Below are positions 1 to 7,482 of a stretch of 38,303 nucleotides of DNA, piece by piece. A program made the translations under genes and the position numbers. This DNA comes from Candidatus Berkelbacteria bacterium. Its GTDB lineage: Bacteria > Patescibacteriota > UBA1384 > JACPKC01. Location of the stretch: NCBI GenBank assembly GCA_020429585.1, contig JAGQLE010000006.1:1-38303 (forward strand). The letters are read 5' to 3'. Below the pieces are notes generated by a model. It worked only from the letters and a program-made list of their open reading frames with translations. It made no database searches and was not told the origin of the DNA. The stretch's first letter is position 1; each line of letters begins with the position of its first letter.

Positions 1-514
1 TGATCAACTCGCGCTGACCGCGGCCGATCGGAATTAAGCCGTCGATAGCTTTAATGCCAGTTTGAAGAGGTGTGTCAACTGATTTTCGACTGATAACACC
101 AGGAGCAATCCTCTCAACCAAACCAGTTTTATTAGTATTAAGTGGGCCTTTGTTATCAATCGGTTCACCCAAGGGATTAACAACTCGGCCAACCAATTCC
201 TGACCAATCGGAACTTCTAAGAGTCGGCCGGTTGTCTTAACCTTATCGCCTTCAACCACCTGGGTTGTGTCACCCATAATGACGGCACCGACATTAGTTT
301 CTTCGAGGTTTAAAGCTAAACCAGTCACCGTCTTACCGGCTCGAGTCGCAAATTCAACCATTTCCATCGACCGAACATCGTCTAAACCGCTAATTCGAGC
401 AATACCGTCAGCAACTTCAAGAACTGTGCCAGCCTGGGCTTGATCAGCCGACGGCTGAAAGCCTTCAATTTTTCGTCTGAGATTTTCCACGATCATATTT
501 GATTTATCACTCAT
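1..514 (-). CDS. atpA: ATP synthase F1 subunit alpha, N-terminal part (cut by window edge)
   Basis: Translating the minus strand from the ATG at 514 gives an uninterrupted frame to the window edge (about 171 residues), starting [19 protein letters not shown]. It contains the alpha-subunit beta-barrel and linker signatures [25 protein letters not shown] and [18 protein letters not shown]. The last of these runs directly into the position of the Walker A loop, which is beyond base 1. Alpha subunits form the F1 hexamer with beta and carry the non-catalytic nucleotide sites. The start overlaps the stop of atpH as ATGA, the usual coupling in this operon. The gene is truncated only by the window, and the identification is secure. 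Confidence 0.95.
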   Translation of the reverse strand, partial: MSDKSNMIVENLRRKIEGFQPSADQAQAGTVLEVADGIARISGLDDVRSMEMVEFATRAGKTVTGLALNLEETNVGAVIMGDTTQVVEGDKVKTTGRLLEVPIGQELVGRVVNPLGEPIDNKGPLNTNKTGLVERIAPGVISRKSVDTPLQTGIKAIDGLIPIGRGQRELI

Positions 515-996
515 ATATTCTCCATTTGATTCAAAGTTTCCTGAAGTTGAATAAGATTAGTTTTGTAGGATTTATCAATTAGTTGCTGGCCGACCTTGAT
601 CTGGATTCCGCCGACCAAACCGGGTTTAACTATATTTTCGATTAAAACCCGAGAACCTAGTTTTGCCTCAAGGGATTTGATCTGTTCACCACTAAGAGGA
701 TTAGTAGAAACTACACGGATAACTTGACCCAGATTTTGGCTTTTTGACTCATCATTAACTAGTTCGAAAATCTCTGGAAGTAATTTAAACTGCTTAGCTT
801 CGTGGAGCGCTTCCAAAAATCCCCATACAGACTCTGGCATATCTAAGTCAGCAGGTTTCACCTTAACCTGTAATAATTTGGCGAAAAAAGTAGCAGTCGA
901 CTTTTTATTTAAAGCCGTCAACCAACCAAGTCGGTCAGCAACGTTTAAATCTTTAGTCAAGTCAAAATAAACTTGAGCCCAAATCCTCGCCTTCAC
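511..996 (-). CDS. atpH: ATP synthase F1 subunit delta
   Basis: This 161-residue protein lies between subunit b and subunit alpha, the conserved delta position. The C-terminal part carries the family pattern ([39 protein letters not shown] in the family layout, residues about 103-141), in which the 'ktlVGGiviriG' motif is recognisable. Delta links the F1 head to the peripheral b stalk. The start is GTG at 996, overlapping the atpF stop by one base (TAGTG), and the stop overlaps atpA as ATGA. The N-terminal half is divergent, which is normal for this fast-evolving subunit. Confidence 0.9.
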   Translation of the reverse strand: MKARIWAQVYFDLTKDLNVADRLGWLTALNKKSTATFFAKLLQVKVKPADLDMPESVWGFLEALHEAKQFKLLPEIFELVNDESKSQNLGQVIRVVSTNPLSGEQIKSLEAKLGSRVLIENIVKPGLVGGIQIKVGQQLIDKSYKTNLIQLQETLNQMENI

Positions 997-1574
997 TAAA
1001 TACCTTTCGCCTCGCTCAAGGCTGAGCTAATCTGCGACTCATCTACTTTGATATCTGCACTGCCTACAACCTTCTGGGTAGCGACAGCGATTAGTTCACC
1101 TAAATCCGCTTCGGCTTCGGCCATCAATTGAGACTTCTCTCGCTCGATTTGCTCTTTAGCTTGAGTTAAAAGCTTATCCGCCTCTTGATTAGCTTTGTTT
1201 TTGATTTCAAGTGCACTCGCCATCGCCTTAGCCTCAGCCTGCTCAATAATCTGAGCTGCCTGAGTCTTAGCTTTGGAAATTACTTGATGTTTCTGCTCTT
1301 CAGCTAACTGAGCGTCAGCCTGACTCTGTTCAGCCATCTTAAGTCCAGACTCAATCTTCTCCCGTCGCTCCCTAAGGAGTTTGACAATCGGCCCGTATAA
1401 GGCGAATCGCAAAATCAACAACAGCAAGAGAAAGTTTACAATCTGAGCCAACAGCAAACTACCATCAATTCCCAAAGCTGCGATGCCGCTTGCTCCGCTG
1501 TGAGATTGCTCTGCCTCAACCTGAGTTGTGCTCAAATCAGTCTCGTGACCAGTTGTCGTGGTCTCGCTCGCCAT
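996..1574 (-). CDS. atpF: ATP synthase F0 subunit b (peripheral stalk)
   Basis: The protein has 192 residues: a hydrophilic, Thr/Ser/Glu-rich N-terminal stretch (about 1-34), one membrane helix (about 40-60, with QIVNFLLLLLILRFALYGPI), then a long charged Ala/Glu/Lys/Gln-rich coiled coil that forms the stator. The ATG at 1574 overlaps the atpE stop by one base. The roughly 34-residue extension before the membrane helix is longer than usual, since family members commonly start just before the 'GINgtLlaQiinFlil' segment. There is no clear Shine-Dalgarno sequence at the ATG, so translation is probably coupled to atpE. An internal TTG start (residue 35) is possible but has no ribosome binding site. 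Confidence 0.92.
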   Translation of the reverse strand: MASETTTTGHETDLSTTQVEAEQSHSGASGIAALGIDGSLLLAQIVNFLLLLLILRFALYGPIVKLLRERREKIESGLKMAEQSQADAQLAEEQKHQVISKAKTQAAQIIEQAEAKAMASALEIKNKANQEADKLLTQAKEQIEREKSQLMAEAEADLGELIAVATQKVVGSADIKVDESQISSALSEAKGI

Positions 1575-1801
1575 TAGACAAACTTAATGATTAGGGCGAT
1601 AACCAAGGCGTAAATTGCAATCGCTTCGGCGAAAGCAATTGCCAAAATCATGGCAGTTTGTACCTTAGAGGCAGCCTCTGGATTACGACCGATTGCTTCT
1701 AGGCCCTTAGCACCAATCCAACCAATCGCGATTGCTGGTGCAATTCCACCTCCAGCAATCGCCAAGGCGGTTGCTAAAATCTGCATTGTTTCTGTACTCA
1801 T
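1574..1801 (-). CDS. atpE: ATP synthase F0 subunit c (proteolipid ring)
   Basis: This 75-residue protein has two hydrophobic helices joined by the polar loop GRNPEA, which is diagnostic of subunit c. Helix 2 contains the ion-carrying glutamate in [12 protein letters not shown]. Na+-type rings usually have a glutamine in helix 1 and Ser/Thr directly after the glutamate. Neither is present here, so I infer a proton-type ring. A Shine-Dalgarno-like AAGGAA precedes the ATG at 1801. A 78-base AT-rich spacer separates it from atpB, the only real gap in the operon; such a spacer may allow the high c-subunit output the complex needs. Confidence 0.95.
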   Translation of the reverse strand: MSTETMQILATALAIAGGGIAPAIAIGWIGAKGLEAIGRNPEAASKVQTAMILAIAFAEAIAIYALVIALIIKFV

Positions 1802-1879
1802 ATTTTTCCTTTCAGGATAATTCCTTTACTTATTAACTAATGATTAGTGACTACCTAGCCAATAATCATCAATCAATAA

Positions 1880-2611
1880 TTAATGACCTTCGGCCTCATG
1901 ATGCGGCGTGGTCGCAATCGTCATAAAGACTAAGGTTAGCATCGTAAAGACAAGTGCCTGAACAAAGCCAACAAAAACCTCAATTGCATAAAAAGGCATC
2001 GGCACAATGTATGGAACCAAAAATGTGATAACCACTAGCAAAACCTCGCCGGCAAAAATGTTACCAAAGAGCCGAAAGGCAAAGGACATGATTTTAGCTA
2101 ACTCGCCAATTAAGTGAAGGATCCCAACAAAAAACTCAATTGGCCCTTTAAAAGAAATGTAGTGGCCAAGATTCTGCCAGAAGCCGACAGCTAAAATTCC
2201 AAAAATCTGCGTTCCAATTACAGAGATTAAAGCCAATGCCAACGGCGTATTAAGATCGGTATTAGCACTTCGTAGTAGCGGAGTACCACCAATAGTCAAG
2301 CTGCCAAAGCCGGGAATCAATTCCATCCAATTCATTACCAGAATAAATACAAAGAAAGTAGCTAAGATCGGCAAAAATTGTTCAGCGCGACGGCGATCCC
2401 CAGTCACACCTTCAATCAAACCCAACAGCTCCTCGATGATCCATTCAACCAGGTTTTGGAAACCAGTGGGAATGGATTTAAGATTAAAGGTTGCAGCCGC
2501 CGAAATAGCCAAGATCACCAGCATGCCAAGCCAGGTCGCTAATATCGCATTAGTCACCGCCAAGGGGCCGATATTAAATAAAACGTTAGATGCTAAGTGT
2601 ATTTCGTGCAT
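1880..2611 (-). CDS. atpB: ATP synthase F0 subunit a
   Basis: The 243-residue polytopic membrane protein has the subunit a hallmarks: GELAKIMSFAFRLFGNIFAGE (residues about 168-188), which includes the essential arginine of the half-channel in the FRLFGN segment, and a C-terminal FVGFVQALVFTMLTLVFM helix with the conserved Gln. Subunit a conducts ions to the c ring. The gene directly follows atpZ with no intervening base between stop and ATG. Length is normal for bacteria. Confidence 0.95.
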   Translation of the reverse strand: MHEIHLASNVLFNIGPLAVTNAILATWLGMLVILAISAAATFNLKSIPTGFQNLVEWIIEELLGLIEGVTGDRRRAEQFLPILATFFVFILVMNWMELIPGFGSLTIGGTPLLRSANTDLNTPLALALISVIGTQIFGILAVGFWQNLGHYISFKGPIEFFVGILHLIGELAKIMSFAFRLFGNIFAGEVLLVVITFLVPYIVPMPFYAIEVFVGFVQALVFTMLTLVFMTIATTPHHEAEGH

Positions 2612-2818
2612 TTACTCTTCTATACTTTTGACAAACTTATAAACCCAAACTACCGAAGACAAAACCGCCAAGCCCAACCCCAATAGTATAAACAAAGGTG
2701 TGGTCTCGAGCTTTTTATCTAAGTATGCACCACCAAACGCAAAAACTGCCGCCGGCAGGGCAATAACAAAACCAAGCTTCCCAACCAGGGACAGCACGTA
2801 TAAAACTTTCTTATTCAT
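2612..2818 (-). CDS. atpZ: AtpZ/AtpI-like ATP synthase accessory membrane protein
   Basis: This 68-residue protein has two hydrophobic helices (about 8-30 and 41-63). The first ends in the FAFGGAYLDKKLETTPLF pattern typical of the AtpZ family (putative F0F1-ATPase accessory subunit): a Gly-rich helix end, then a 'lDk.l.t.P' turn. It is the first gene of the atp operon, directly before atpB, where AtpZ/AtpI normally sit. These proteins assist c-ring assembly or Mg2+ supply; the exact role is unsettled. The ATG at 2818 lies only 16 bases from a good -10 box, so the leader is very short. Confidence 0.8.
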   Translation of the reverse strand: MNKKVLYVLSLVGKLGFVIALPAAVFAFGGAYLDKKLETTPLFILLGLGLAVLSSVVWVYKFVKSIEE

Positions 2819-2834
2819 GTTTTACAAACTCCAG

Positions 2835-2862
2835 ACTATACTCGTTTTATTGCCGGCGTCAA
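2835..2862 (-). promoter_or_regulatory. Promoter of the atp operon
   Basis: On the minus strand TTGACG (2857-2862) and TATAGT (2835-2840) are separated by 16 bases, a strong sigma-70-like match. The -10 box ends 16 bases before the atpZ ATG, so a start point 6-8 bases downstream leaves a leader of only about 9 bases. The GGAG at about -12 from the ATG would then be upstream of, or at, the transcription start. Confidence 0.7.
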
Positions 2863-2921
2863 GGAGGAGTGGGTTGACCGGTATCTTTTCTGTCCACAAA
2901 TCAATGTTTTAAAACAAATGA

Positions 2922-2943
2922 AAACCCACCCGAAAGTGAGTTT
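2922..2943 (-). terminator. Putative intrinsic terminator downstream of tRNA-Asp
   Basis: On the minus strand AAACTCAC pairs with GTGGGTTT (one G-U pair) around a six-base loop, TTTCGG. It is followed by a T-rich stretch (TTCATTTGTTTT). It lies between the tRNA-Asp 3' end and the atp promoter, where a terminator is expected. The stem is short and the T tract is interrupted, so confidence is moderate. Confidence 0.5.
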
Positions 2944-3005
2944 AAAAACGACACTAGAGTTTTACTTTACAAAAATATCCAGCACGAGGCTGAATACTTT
3001 TTATG

Positions 3006-3084
3006 TGGCGGGCGCGACCGGATTCGAACCGGCGGTCTCCACCGTGACAGGGTGGCGTGTTAGGCCAGACTACACCACGCGCCC
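3006..3084 (-). tRNA. tRNA-Asp (anticodon GTC)
   Basis: On the minus strand the acceptor arms GGGCGCG and CGCGCCC pair perfectly. The anticodon stem CCACC/GGTGG encloses the loop CTGTCAC with anticodon GTC. The T arm GCCGG-TTCGAAT-CCGGT closes with one G-U pair, and the discriminator is G followed by an encoded CCA (3006-3008). The D loop is somewhat long (11 bases between 4-bp stems). A promoter with a 17-base spacer lies just upstream. Confidence 0.95.
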
Positions 3085-3099
3085 AAAACTGACCTGCTC

Positions 3100-3128
3100 A
3101 ATATAGCTAAAATAGGTTTTTTAAGCAA
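3100..3128 (-). promoter_or_regulatory. Promoter of tRNA-Asp
   Basis: On the minus strand TTGCTT (3123-3128) and TATATT (3100-3105) are separated by exactly 17 bases. The tRNA 5' end lies 15 bases further downstream, so the primary transcript has a short 5' leader for RNase P to remove. Confidence 0.6.
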
Positions 3129-3161
3129 GATTACGATGCAAATTATTCACAATTACTACCC

Positions 3162-3193
3162 TTGACACTATTGGCTAAATATCGTCATATATA
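3162..3193 (+). promoter_or_regulatory. Promoter of the plus-strand secreted-protein gene
   Basis: A consensus -35 TTGACA (3162-3167) is followed after 18 bases by CATATA, overlapping TATATA (3186-3193). The leader to the ATG at 3220 is about 20 bases and contains GGGAGGA, so both transcription and translation signals are strong. The promoter is divergent from that of tRNA-Asp. Confidence 0.65.
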
Positions 3194-3219
3194 GTTGTAT
3201 TACGAACGGGAGGACATTA

Positions 3220-3843
3220 ATGTCTTCGAATCTAAAGTTTAAATTTAATAAAAATTCAATCGGTTTGATCTCAGTCCTAGGACTTGCAGTTGTTTTAGTG
3301 GCCGGAGCCCAAGCTCATTACGGTTCAAGCCTAAATGCCAGCTTCAGTGCTGATGAAAACCACGATTCGGTCTCTGGAGGAACCTTAATTGCCGACCTAC
3401 CAGACTTAGACATGGCGGATTCAGAAGAAGGTAGTAATAATAACGAAGACACAAATAGTGATACTGCAGATGAAGCAAAAGACAATCAGGCCAACCTAAC
3501 AGTTACCACTGATACCCCATCGGATCCGACTGACAGCGATCCGGTAGTCGAAGAACAAAAAGTAAAAATTGAGCTTGATGGCGAGGGCGATGCTAATGTA
3601 TCGGAAGACAACGGACAAATTAGTGCTGACTTCTCCAATAACGGCACCCTTGATGGTGACCGCAATGAAAACACTCTTGATTATGATCGCGATACAGACA
3701 CTAATGTTGATAACAATATTAAGCTAGACAATGACAACCAAGACGTTAAGCTCATTACGGGCAATAATAAAATTAAAGACAACAAGAACCCGATTACCGT
3801 CAAACCAAGCAGTGTTAACTGGAACTTAAACTACAACGACTAA
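3220..3843 (+). CDS. Secreted acidic Asp/Asn-rich protein of unknown function
   Basis: This 207-residue protein is the only convincing plus-strand gene. It is preceded by a near-perfect ribosome binding site (GGGAGGA, 6 bases before ATG) and a TTGACA promoter, and followed by a terminator, so it is an independent unit. Residues 1-33 form a signal peptide: basic start with Lys residues, hydrophobic core ISVLGLAVVLVAGA, and likely cleavage after AQA. The mature part (about 175 residues) is low complexity, very rich in Asp, Asn, Glu, Ser and Thr, with no cysteine and no recognisable domain. Repeated D/N-rich runs such as DRNENTLDYDRDTDTNVD might bind divalent cations, but this is only a guess. 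It could be an anchored or released surface protein. Confidence 0.8.
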   Translation: MSSNLKFKFNKNSIGLISVLGLAVVLVAGAQAHYGSSLNASFSADENHDSVSGGTLIADLPDLDMADSEEGSNNNEDTNSDTADEAKDNQANLTVTTDTPSDPTDSDPVVEEQKVKIELDGEGDANVSEDNGQISADFSNNGTLDGDRNENTLDYDRDTDTNVDNNIKLDNDNQDVKLITGNNKIKDNKNPITVKPSSVNWNLNYND

Positions 3844-3851
3844 TTTAAAGA

Positions 3852-3895
3852 GAAAACAAAAAAAGACTCCTTTAAAAGGAGTCTTTTTTGTTTTC
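3852..3895. terminator. Bidirectional intrinsic terminator between convergent genes
   Basis: A long inverted repeat has core stem GACTCC/GGAGTC (3865-3870 with 3878-3883), flanked by seven A on the left and six T on the right, and extended by GAAAAC/GTTTTC at the outer ends. It therefore gives a GC stem plus U tract on both strands. It terminates the plus-strand secreted-protein gene and the minus-strand envelope operon. The last codons and stop (TAA at 3872-3874) of the glycosyltransferase lie inside the hairpin. Confidence 0.92.
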
Positions 3896-4651
3896 TAGCT
3901 GCTGCAAGATGTTTTCTAAAAATCTTTCCGCCCGCGTCAAACCCTCGGCTTCGGAATAATCGCCAAATTGGTACTTAAAATCGTAATCTACCCCAAGAGA
4001 TCGGAGACGGCGAAAAAATCCGCGCTTCATATACTTGTTTAGCAATTTAAATCGTCCCTCTTTATCAAACCTTCTAACCGATAAATTTACATAAGTGGTC
4101 GTAATTACGCCAAACTTAGCAATTGCCCGCGCCCGATCACCATAATCGTTATCTTCAATCTCTGACTCCTCATCAAAACCACCGATTCTTCGATGAAGTC
4201 TTTTGGTAACTATAAGGGCCGCCCCTGGAGAGATCGGATAAAATTCCTGCAAACCCTGCTGAGCAAGCTCGTTAATTCTAAACATCAGTTTATCCAGCTT
4301 TAAGCTCGAAATTGGCTTAAACTTTATTGGGGCAATTTCTAGATACCTATCCTCGAACTCTTTTAAGGCTTTTTCGATAAAATCACTTGGCACAATAACG
4401 TCAGCATCCAAGAATAACAAATAATCACCTTGAGCAACTTGTGCTCCACGATTCCGGCCGACTGCTGGCAGACCCCCGTCAACAACCATACAATCTGCCT
4501 TTAGGGCAATCTCACGGGTTGAATCTTGAGAGTTGGCATCTGCCACAATAACTTCGAGTGGCTCTAGACTTTGCTTGGCAAGTGATTGGAGCAAATGAGG
4601 AAGATACTCCTCTTCATTATAGGTTGGAATTATAACCGAGATTGAGCTCAT
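3872..4651 (-). CDS. Family 2 glycosyltransferase
   Basis: The 259-residue protein has a GT-A fold at its N-terminus: SVIIPTYNEEEYLPHLLQSL (residues 4-23), a VIVADANSQDST nucleotide-binding segment, and LLFLDADV with the metal-binding DxD-type motif (around 78-83). A GRNRGAQVAQGDY helix comes before it. There are no clear multi-pass membrane helices, so the enzyme is probably cytoplasmic or peripheral. It is the last gene of the LCP operon and overlaps the PpiC gene by ATGA, suggesting that it adds sugars to the envelope polymer that the LCP protein attaches. The acceptor and donor cannot be read from sequence. Confidence 0.85.
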   Translation of the reverse strand: MSSISVIIPTYNEEEYLPHLLQSLAKQSLEPLEVIVADANSQDSTREIALKADCMVVDGGLPAVGRNRGAQVAQGDYLLFLDADVIVPSDFIEKALKEFEDRYLEIAPIKFKPISSLKLDKLMFRINELAQQGLQEFYPISPGAALIVTKRLHRRIGGFDEESEIEDNDYGDRARAIAKFGVITTTYVNLSVRRFDKEGRFKLLNKYMKRGFFRRLRSLGVDYDFKYQFGDYSEAEGLTRAERFLENILQQLENKKDSF

Positions 4652-5553
4652 TTAAGATATACTTTGACTCCAAAATCAGCCCTGGCGCCAGCCAGCCAAT
4701 CATCGAACGACTGCTGAATATTGCCCTTCTTTTCTAAGACCTCAATGACATGAAAACCAAAATCTGTCTTAACCGGAGCTTCGATCAAGCCCACGGCATT
4801 ACTAAAGATCGCTTTTTCGATCTCTTCAGGCTGCTCACCCCGAGCAACAAACCCGATTACACCCCCTGCTTCCCGGCTTTCTTTGTGTTTGGAAAACTCT
4901 GCGGCCAGCTCCTCAAACGATCCACCTTCATTGAGTTTTTGAATTAGTTCTTGAGCCTGAGCTTCGTCGGCCACCAGGATTTGACGGAAATTCACTTGCT
5001 CGATCAGTTCTTGGCGGACCTTTTCTTCGAGGATCTTGATCCTAATCAAATCGTTAAGCTCAGTTCGGTCGGTACCATAAAGTTCTTCTAAAATCAGCTC
5101 GAGCTCTTCCTCTGAAACCTCACGGGGCGACTCATCACTTTGAGCAACCAGAATATCCGAATAAGCCGCTTGAATTTCCTCCTCTGTTACTGTTAAACCT
5201 TCGTCCTTAGCTGCCCTGGCCGTAGTCTGATTGGCGATCAGAATATCGATCACTTGGTCGGAAACAGAACTGTCTGAATCTAACTCCACCCCCGATTCAG
5301 CTGAACGAGCCAGAAAGGTTTCGATAAATGATTCGTATTCGAGATACTGACGCGCCCAAATAAACTGGTTACCGGCCTGAGCCACTGGCACAGGTAACCA
5401 ACGAGCCAAAGAGTCCACCAAGGGACTGCGACGACCCACTAAGAATAATTGTCCGACAATTAAGCTCGCTGCAAGATAGCTCAAAGCCAAGCCAGAAATC
5501 AACCAAGGCACCCAACGGGGAATAAAAACTTCTTGTTGTTGTTCATGTTCCAT
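4648..5553 (-). CDS. Membrane-anchored PpiC/SurA-type peptidyl-prolyl isomerase
   Basis: The 301-residue protein has one N-terminal membrane anchor (about 13-36, WVPWLISGLALSYLAASLIV), a SurA/PrsA-like N-terminal helical region, then a parvulin domain (about 187-290). The parvulin domain has NFRQILVADEAQAQELIQKL, GGSFEELAAEFSKH, GGVIGFVARG and FGFHVIEVLEK, the classic PpiC signatures. It should fold or chaperone exported proteins on the outer face of the membrane. There is no lipobox cysteine, so it is not a PrsA-type lipoprotein. It overlaps the glycosyltransferase start (ATGA) and sits in the LCP operon. Confidence 0.88.
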   Translation of the reverse strand: MEHEQQQEVFIPRWVPWLISGLALSYLAASLIVGQLFLVGRRSPLVDSLARWLPVPVAQAGNQFIWARQYLEYESFIETFLARSAESGVELDSDSSVSDQVIDILIANQTTARAAKDEGLTVTEEEIQAAYSDILVAQSDESPREVSEEELELILEELYGTDRTELNDLIRIKILEEKVRQELIEQVNFRQILVADEAQAQELIQKLNEGGSFEELAAEFSKHKESREAGGVIGFVARGEQPEEIEKAIFSNAVGLIEAPVKTDFGFHVIEVLEKKGNIQQSFDDWLAGARADFGVKVYLK

Positions 5554-6126
5554 TTAAAATCCAAACCAAATAGCTGCTACTAAAATACTTACAACTACTA
5601 ATAAACTTAAGCCTAAACTAAAGCTCATCTTTTTCCAATCAAAACCATCTTCGTCAAAGTGAGTAATAAGCTCCAGCAAAACAAAGACAAAACTAGTTAA
5701 TAAAATTGCCTGAGACGGCGCGTTAACCGGCCAGAAAAGCAAGTTCAAAAATAACTCAGCGCAGACAAGACCAAGTAGCACTGCAAGAGCCTGAGTAAAG
5801 ATCGCCATGTCTCCCTGGATCCAATTAACAGCTAACCAACCCGCCAACATCAACGCTAATAGAACAATTAAGTTTGAACTTTGGGCGATAGTAAAAGCTA
5901 ATAAGCCGGTAGAGAAAATAATGGTTATTGCCGCCAACCAGCGATGATAGCTAAAAAGCTGGCCAATACCGGCTAAAACAGTAAGCCCTCCAATTAGCCA
6001 CATAAAAATAGAGCTGGAATCTAACCAGGGCAAAAAAGACCCGGCCAGTATTAGCACCAAAGACCGAAACCAACTATGATGTACAAAAGTTTGCCAGCCT
6101 TTAACTGGAACTGTTCTGGTAGTCAT
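5554..6126 (-). CDS. Multi-pass membrane protein of unknown function
   Basis: The protein has about 190 residues and is mostly hydrophobic, with five to six probable membrane helices and a short acidic loop (HFDEDGFDWKK) near the C-terminus. No family is recognised. I chose the ATG at 6126, which overlaps the end of the LCP gene by 26 bases. GGAG directly abuts it, which is closer than ideal, and a TTG at 6150 in the same frame is the alternative. Its place between the LCP ligase and the foldase/glycosyltransferase suggests an envelope role, perhaps in handling a lipid-linked intermediate, but this is guilt by association only. Confidence 0.75.
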   Translation of the reverse strand: MTTRTVPVKGWQTFVHHSWFRSLVLILAGSFLPWLDSSSIFMWLIGGLTVLAGIGQLFSYHRWLAAITIIFSTGLLAFTIAQSSNLIVLLALMLAGWLAVNWIQGDMAIFTQALAVLLGLVCAELFLNLLFWPVNAPSQAILLTSFVFVLLELITHFDEDGFDWKKMSFSLGLSLLVVVSILVAAIWFGF

Positions 6127-7447
6127 CTCCGAGAATAATTCTAATATCAACCCCGTCAGCCTCCGTCGTCTGCCCAGGTGTTATACTAACGCCTACTCTA
6201 TTAGCCAAGAAGCTGGCTGTAAAGGGAGTTGAACTGGAATAATCATAAATAACCGTCTGTTTTGTCGACTCTGCCTTGTCGATCGACACAATATTATAGC
6301 CTAGGGCTTGTAAGTCTTCGGAAAGCTTAAGCGCCTGACCAGCTGTCGAGCTGCCATTTAAGATTTCGATCTTGGCGTTTTCCCGGGCTAGATAAGGATC
6401 TTTAAATAACTCGTGGGCCATTTTTTGGATCTCGCTATAGTCGTACATACCAGCCTTGGGAATTAAGTAGTACCCCCCGTTGCTATAGGTTTTTAAGACT
6501 CCATTTGTCGAATTGTCAAGAACTTTGGTTATGACAGAATCCGAATCTATTTTTTGAGCAATTGTTAATAGGCTCTTGATTTCATCAAGGGCGATATCGG
6601 TTTTTAAGTGGTCGCCGACAATCTGAATGATTTCGTTGAGCTTGATCGGATTAGCGATCACCCCAGCCGAAATTGCCTTGTCGCGAACGCCAAGAATGAT
6701 TTGTTGTTGCCGACTAGCTCGATCAAAATCAGAGGTTGTTTTACGCGAGCGTGCATACCTAAGAGCTGTATCACCATCCATCAGCTGTAATCCCGCCGGT
6801 ATATAAAGTGGTTGGTAGCCAACTAGCCGGTCATCCGGGTAAAAAGGATCGTTAAGAGCCTTGGATACATCTATTTCAACCCCTCCCAGAGCATCAATAA
6901 ACTCCTCGAAGCCATCAAAATCAACGCGAAAATAATAGTGAATCGGTAAATCAATAACCTCACTAACGACTTCTTTTAATAAGCGAGGACCACCACCCTC
7001 TTCCTGCTGCTCTCCGTAAGAGTGGGCGCTATTTATTTTTCCTTCGTTATAGCCAGGAATTTTAACCAACAGATCACGCGGAATAGATAACAAGCCGACC
7101 TGATTATTTTGTGAATCGATACTGGCAACCATAATCGTATCAGCCAAAGCGCCGCCTTGGTGTCCTGCGCCACCTATTCCTATAAGGAGAATATTAATCC
7201 GTCCGTCGCCCTCACCTTTAAGCTGATCAGGAGTAACATCTTGACCAAACCAACGAAGTAACGGTGAGCTTCGGTCATTGTTGCTGTCTGTTATCTTCGA
7301 AATAGCATTAGCAGCCGATAATCCAAACCAACCAGCACCAATTGCAAAAACAGCAACTAGGGCTCCTAGTCCCCAAAGCCACTTCCTGTTCTTGCGATAT
7401 TTTTTTAGCTTTGCGCCGTGCTCTTTTTCTTTGGTCATGGATAACAT
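6101..7447 (-). CDS. LytR-CpsA-Psr (LCP) family envelope polymer transferase
   Basis: The 448-residue protein has a short basic cytoplasmic start, a membrane helix (about 24-46), an LCP domain (about 85-280) and a C-terminal LytR_C-type domain (about 358-440, IEILNGSSTAGQALKLSEDL). LCP hallmarks are INILLIGIGG, ADTIMVASID, VGLLSIPRDL with its catalytic-loop Arg-Asp, GGVEIDV and DGDTALRYARSR plus DFDRASRQQ, which supply the arginines that bind the pyrophosphate. LCP enzymes transfer polymers from undecaprenyl carriers to peptidoglycan or proteins. It is the first gene of a four-gene envelope operon. Its AGGAGG ribosome binding site lies inside a GC-rich hairpin, and a strong extended -10 promoter lies upstream. 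Confidence 0.92.
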   Translation of the reverse strand: MLSMTKEKEHGAKLKKYRKNRKWLWGLGALVAVFAIGAGWFGLSAANAISKITDSNNDRSSPLLRWFGQDVTPDQLKGEGDGRINILLIGIGGAGHQGGALADTIMVASIDSQNNQVGLLSIPRDLLVKIPGYNEGKINSAHSYGEQQEEGGGPRLLKEVVSEVIDLPIHYYFRVDFDGFEEFIDALGGVEIDVSKALNDPFYPDDRLVGYQPLYIPAGLQLMDGDTALRYARSRKTTSDFDRASRQQQIILGVRDKAISAGVIANPIKLNEIIQIVGDHLKTDIALDEIKSLLTIAQKIDSDSVITKVLDNSTNGVLKTYSNGGYYLIPKAGMYDYSEIQKMAHELFKDPYLARENAKIEILNGSSTAGQALKLSEDLQALGYNIVSIDKAESTKQTVIYDYSSSTPFTASFLANRVGVSITPGQTTEADGVDIRIILGDDYQNSSS

Positions 7448-7450
7448 AAG

Positions 7451-7466
7451 CCCTCCTGGGGGAGGG
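7451..7466 (-). promoter_or_regulatory. Hairpin occluding the LCP ribosome binding site
   Basis: On the minus strand CCCTCC (7461-7466) can pair perfectly with GGAGGG (7451-7456) around a four-base loop. The right arm contains the AGGAGG ribosome binding site of the LCP gene, whose ATG follows 3 bases later. The fold would block initiation unless opened, so it may set or condition LCP translation. Pairing is seen directly; regulation is inferred. Confidence 0.5.
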
Positions 7467-7482
7467 TAAAACTGTTGTTAAA

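Noticed and set aside
2918-3106. Plus-strand ORF containing GATGFEPAVSTVTGWRVRPDYTTR
   Set aside because: It is the antisense translation of tRNA-Asp, a common artefact.
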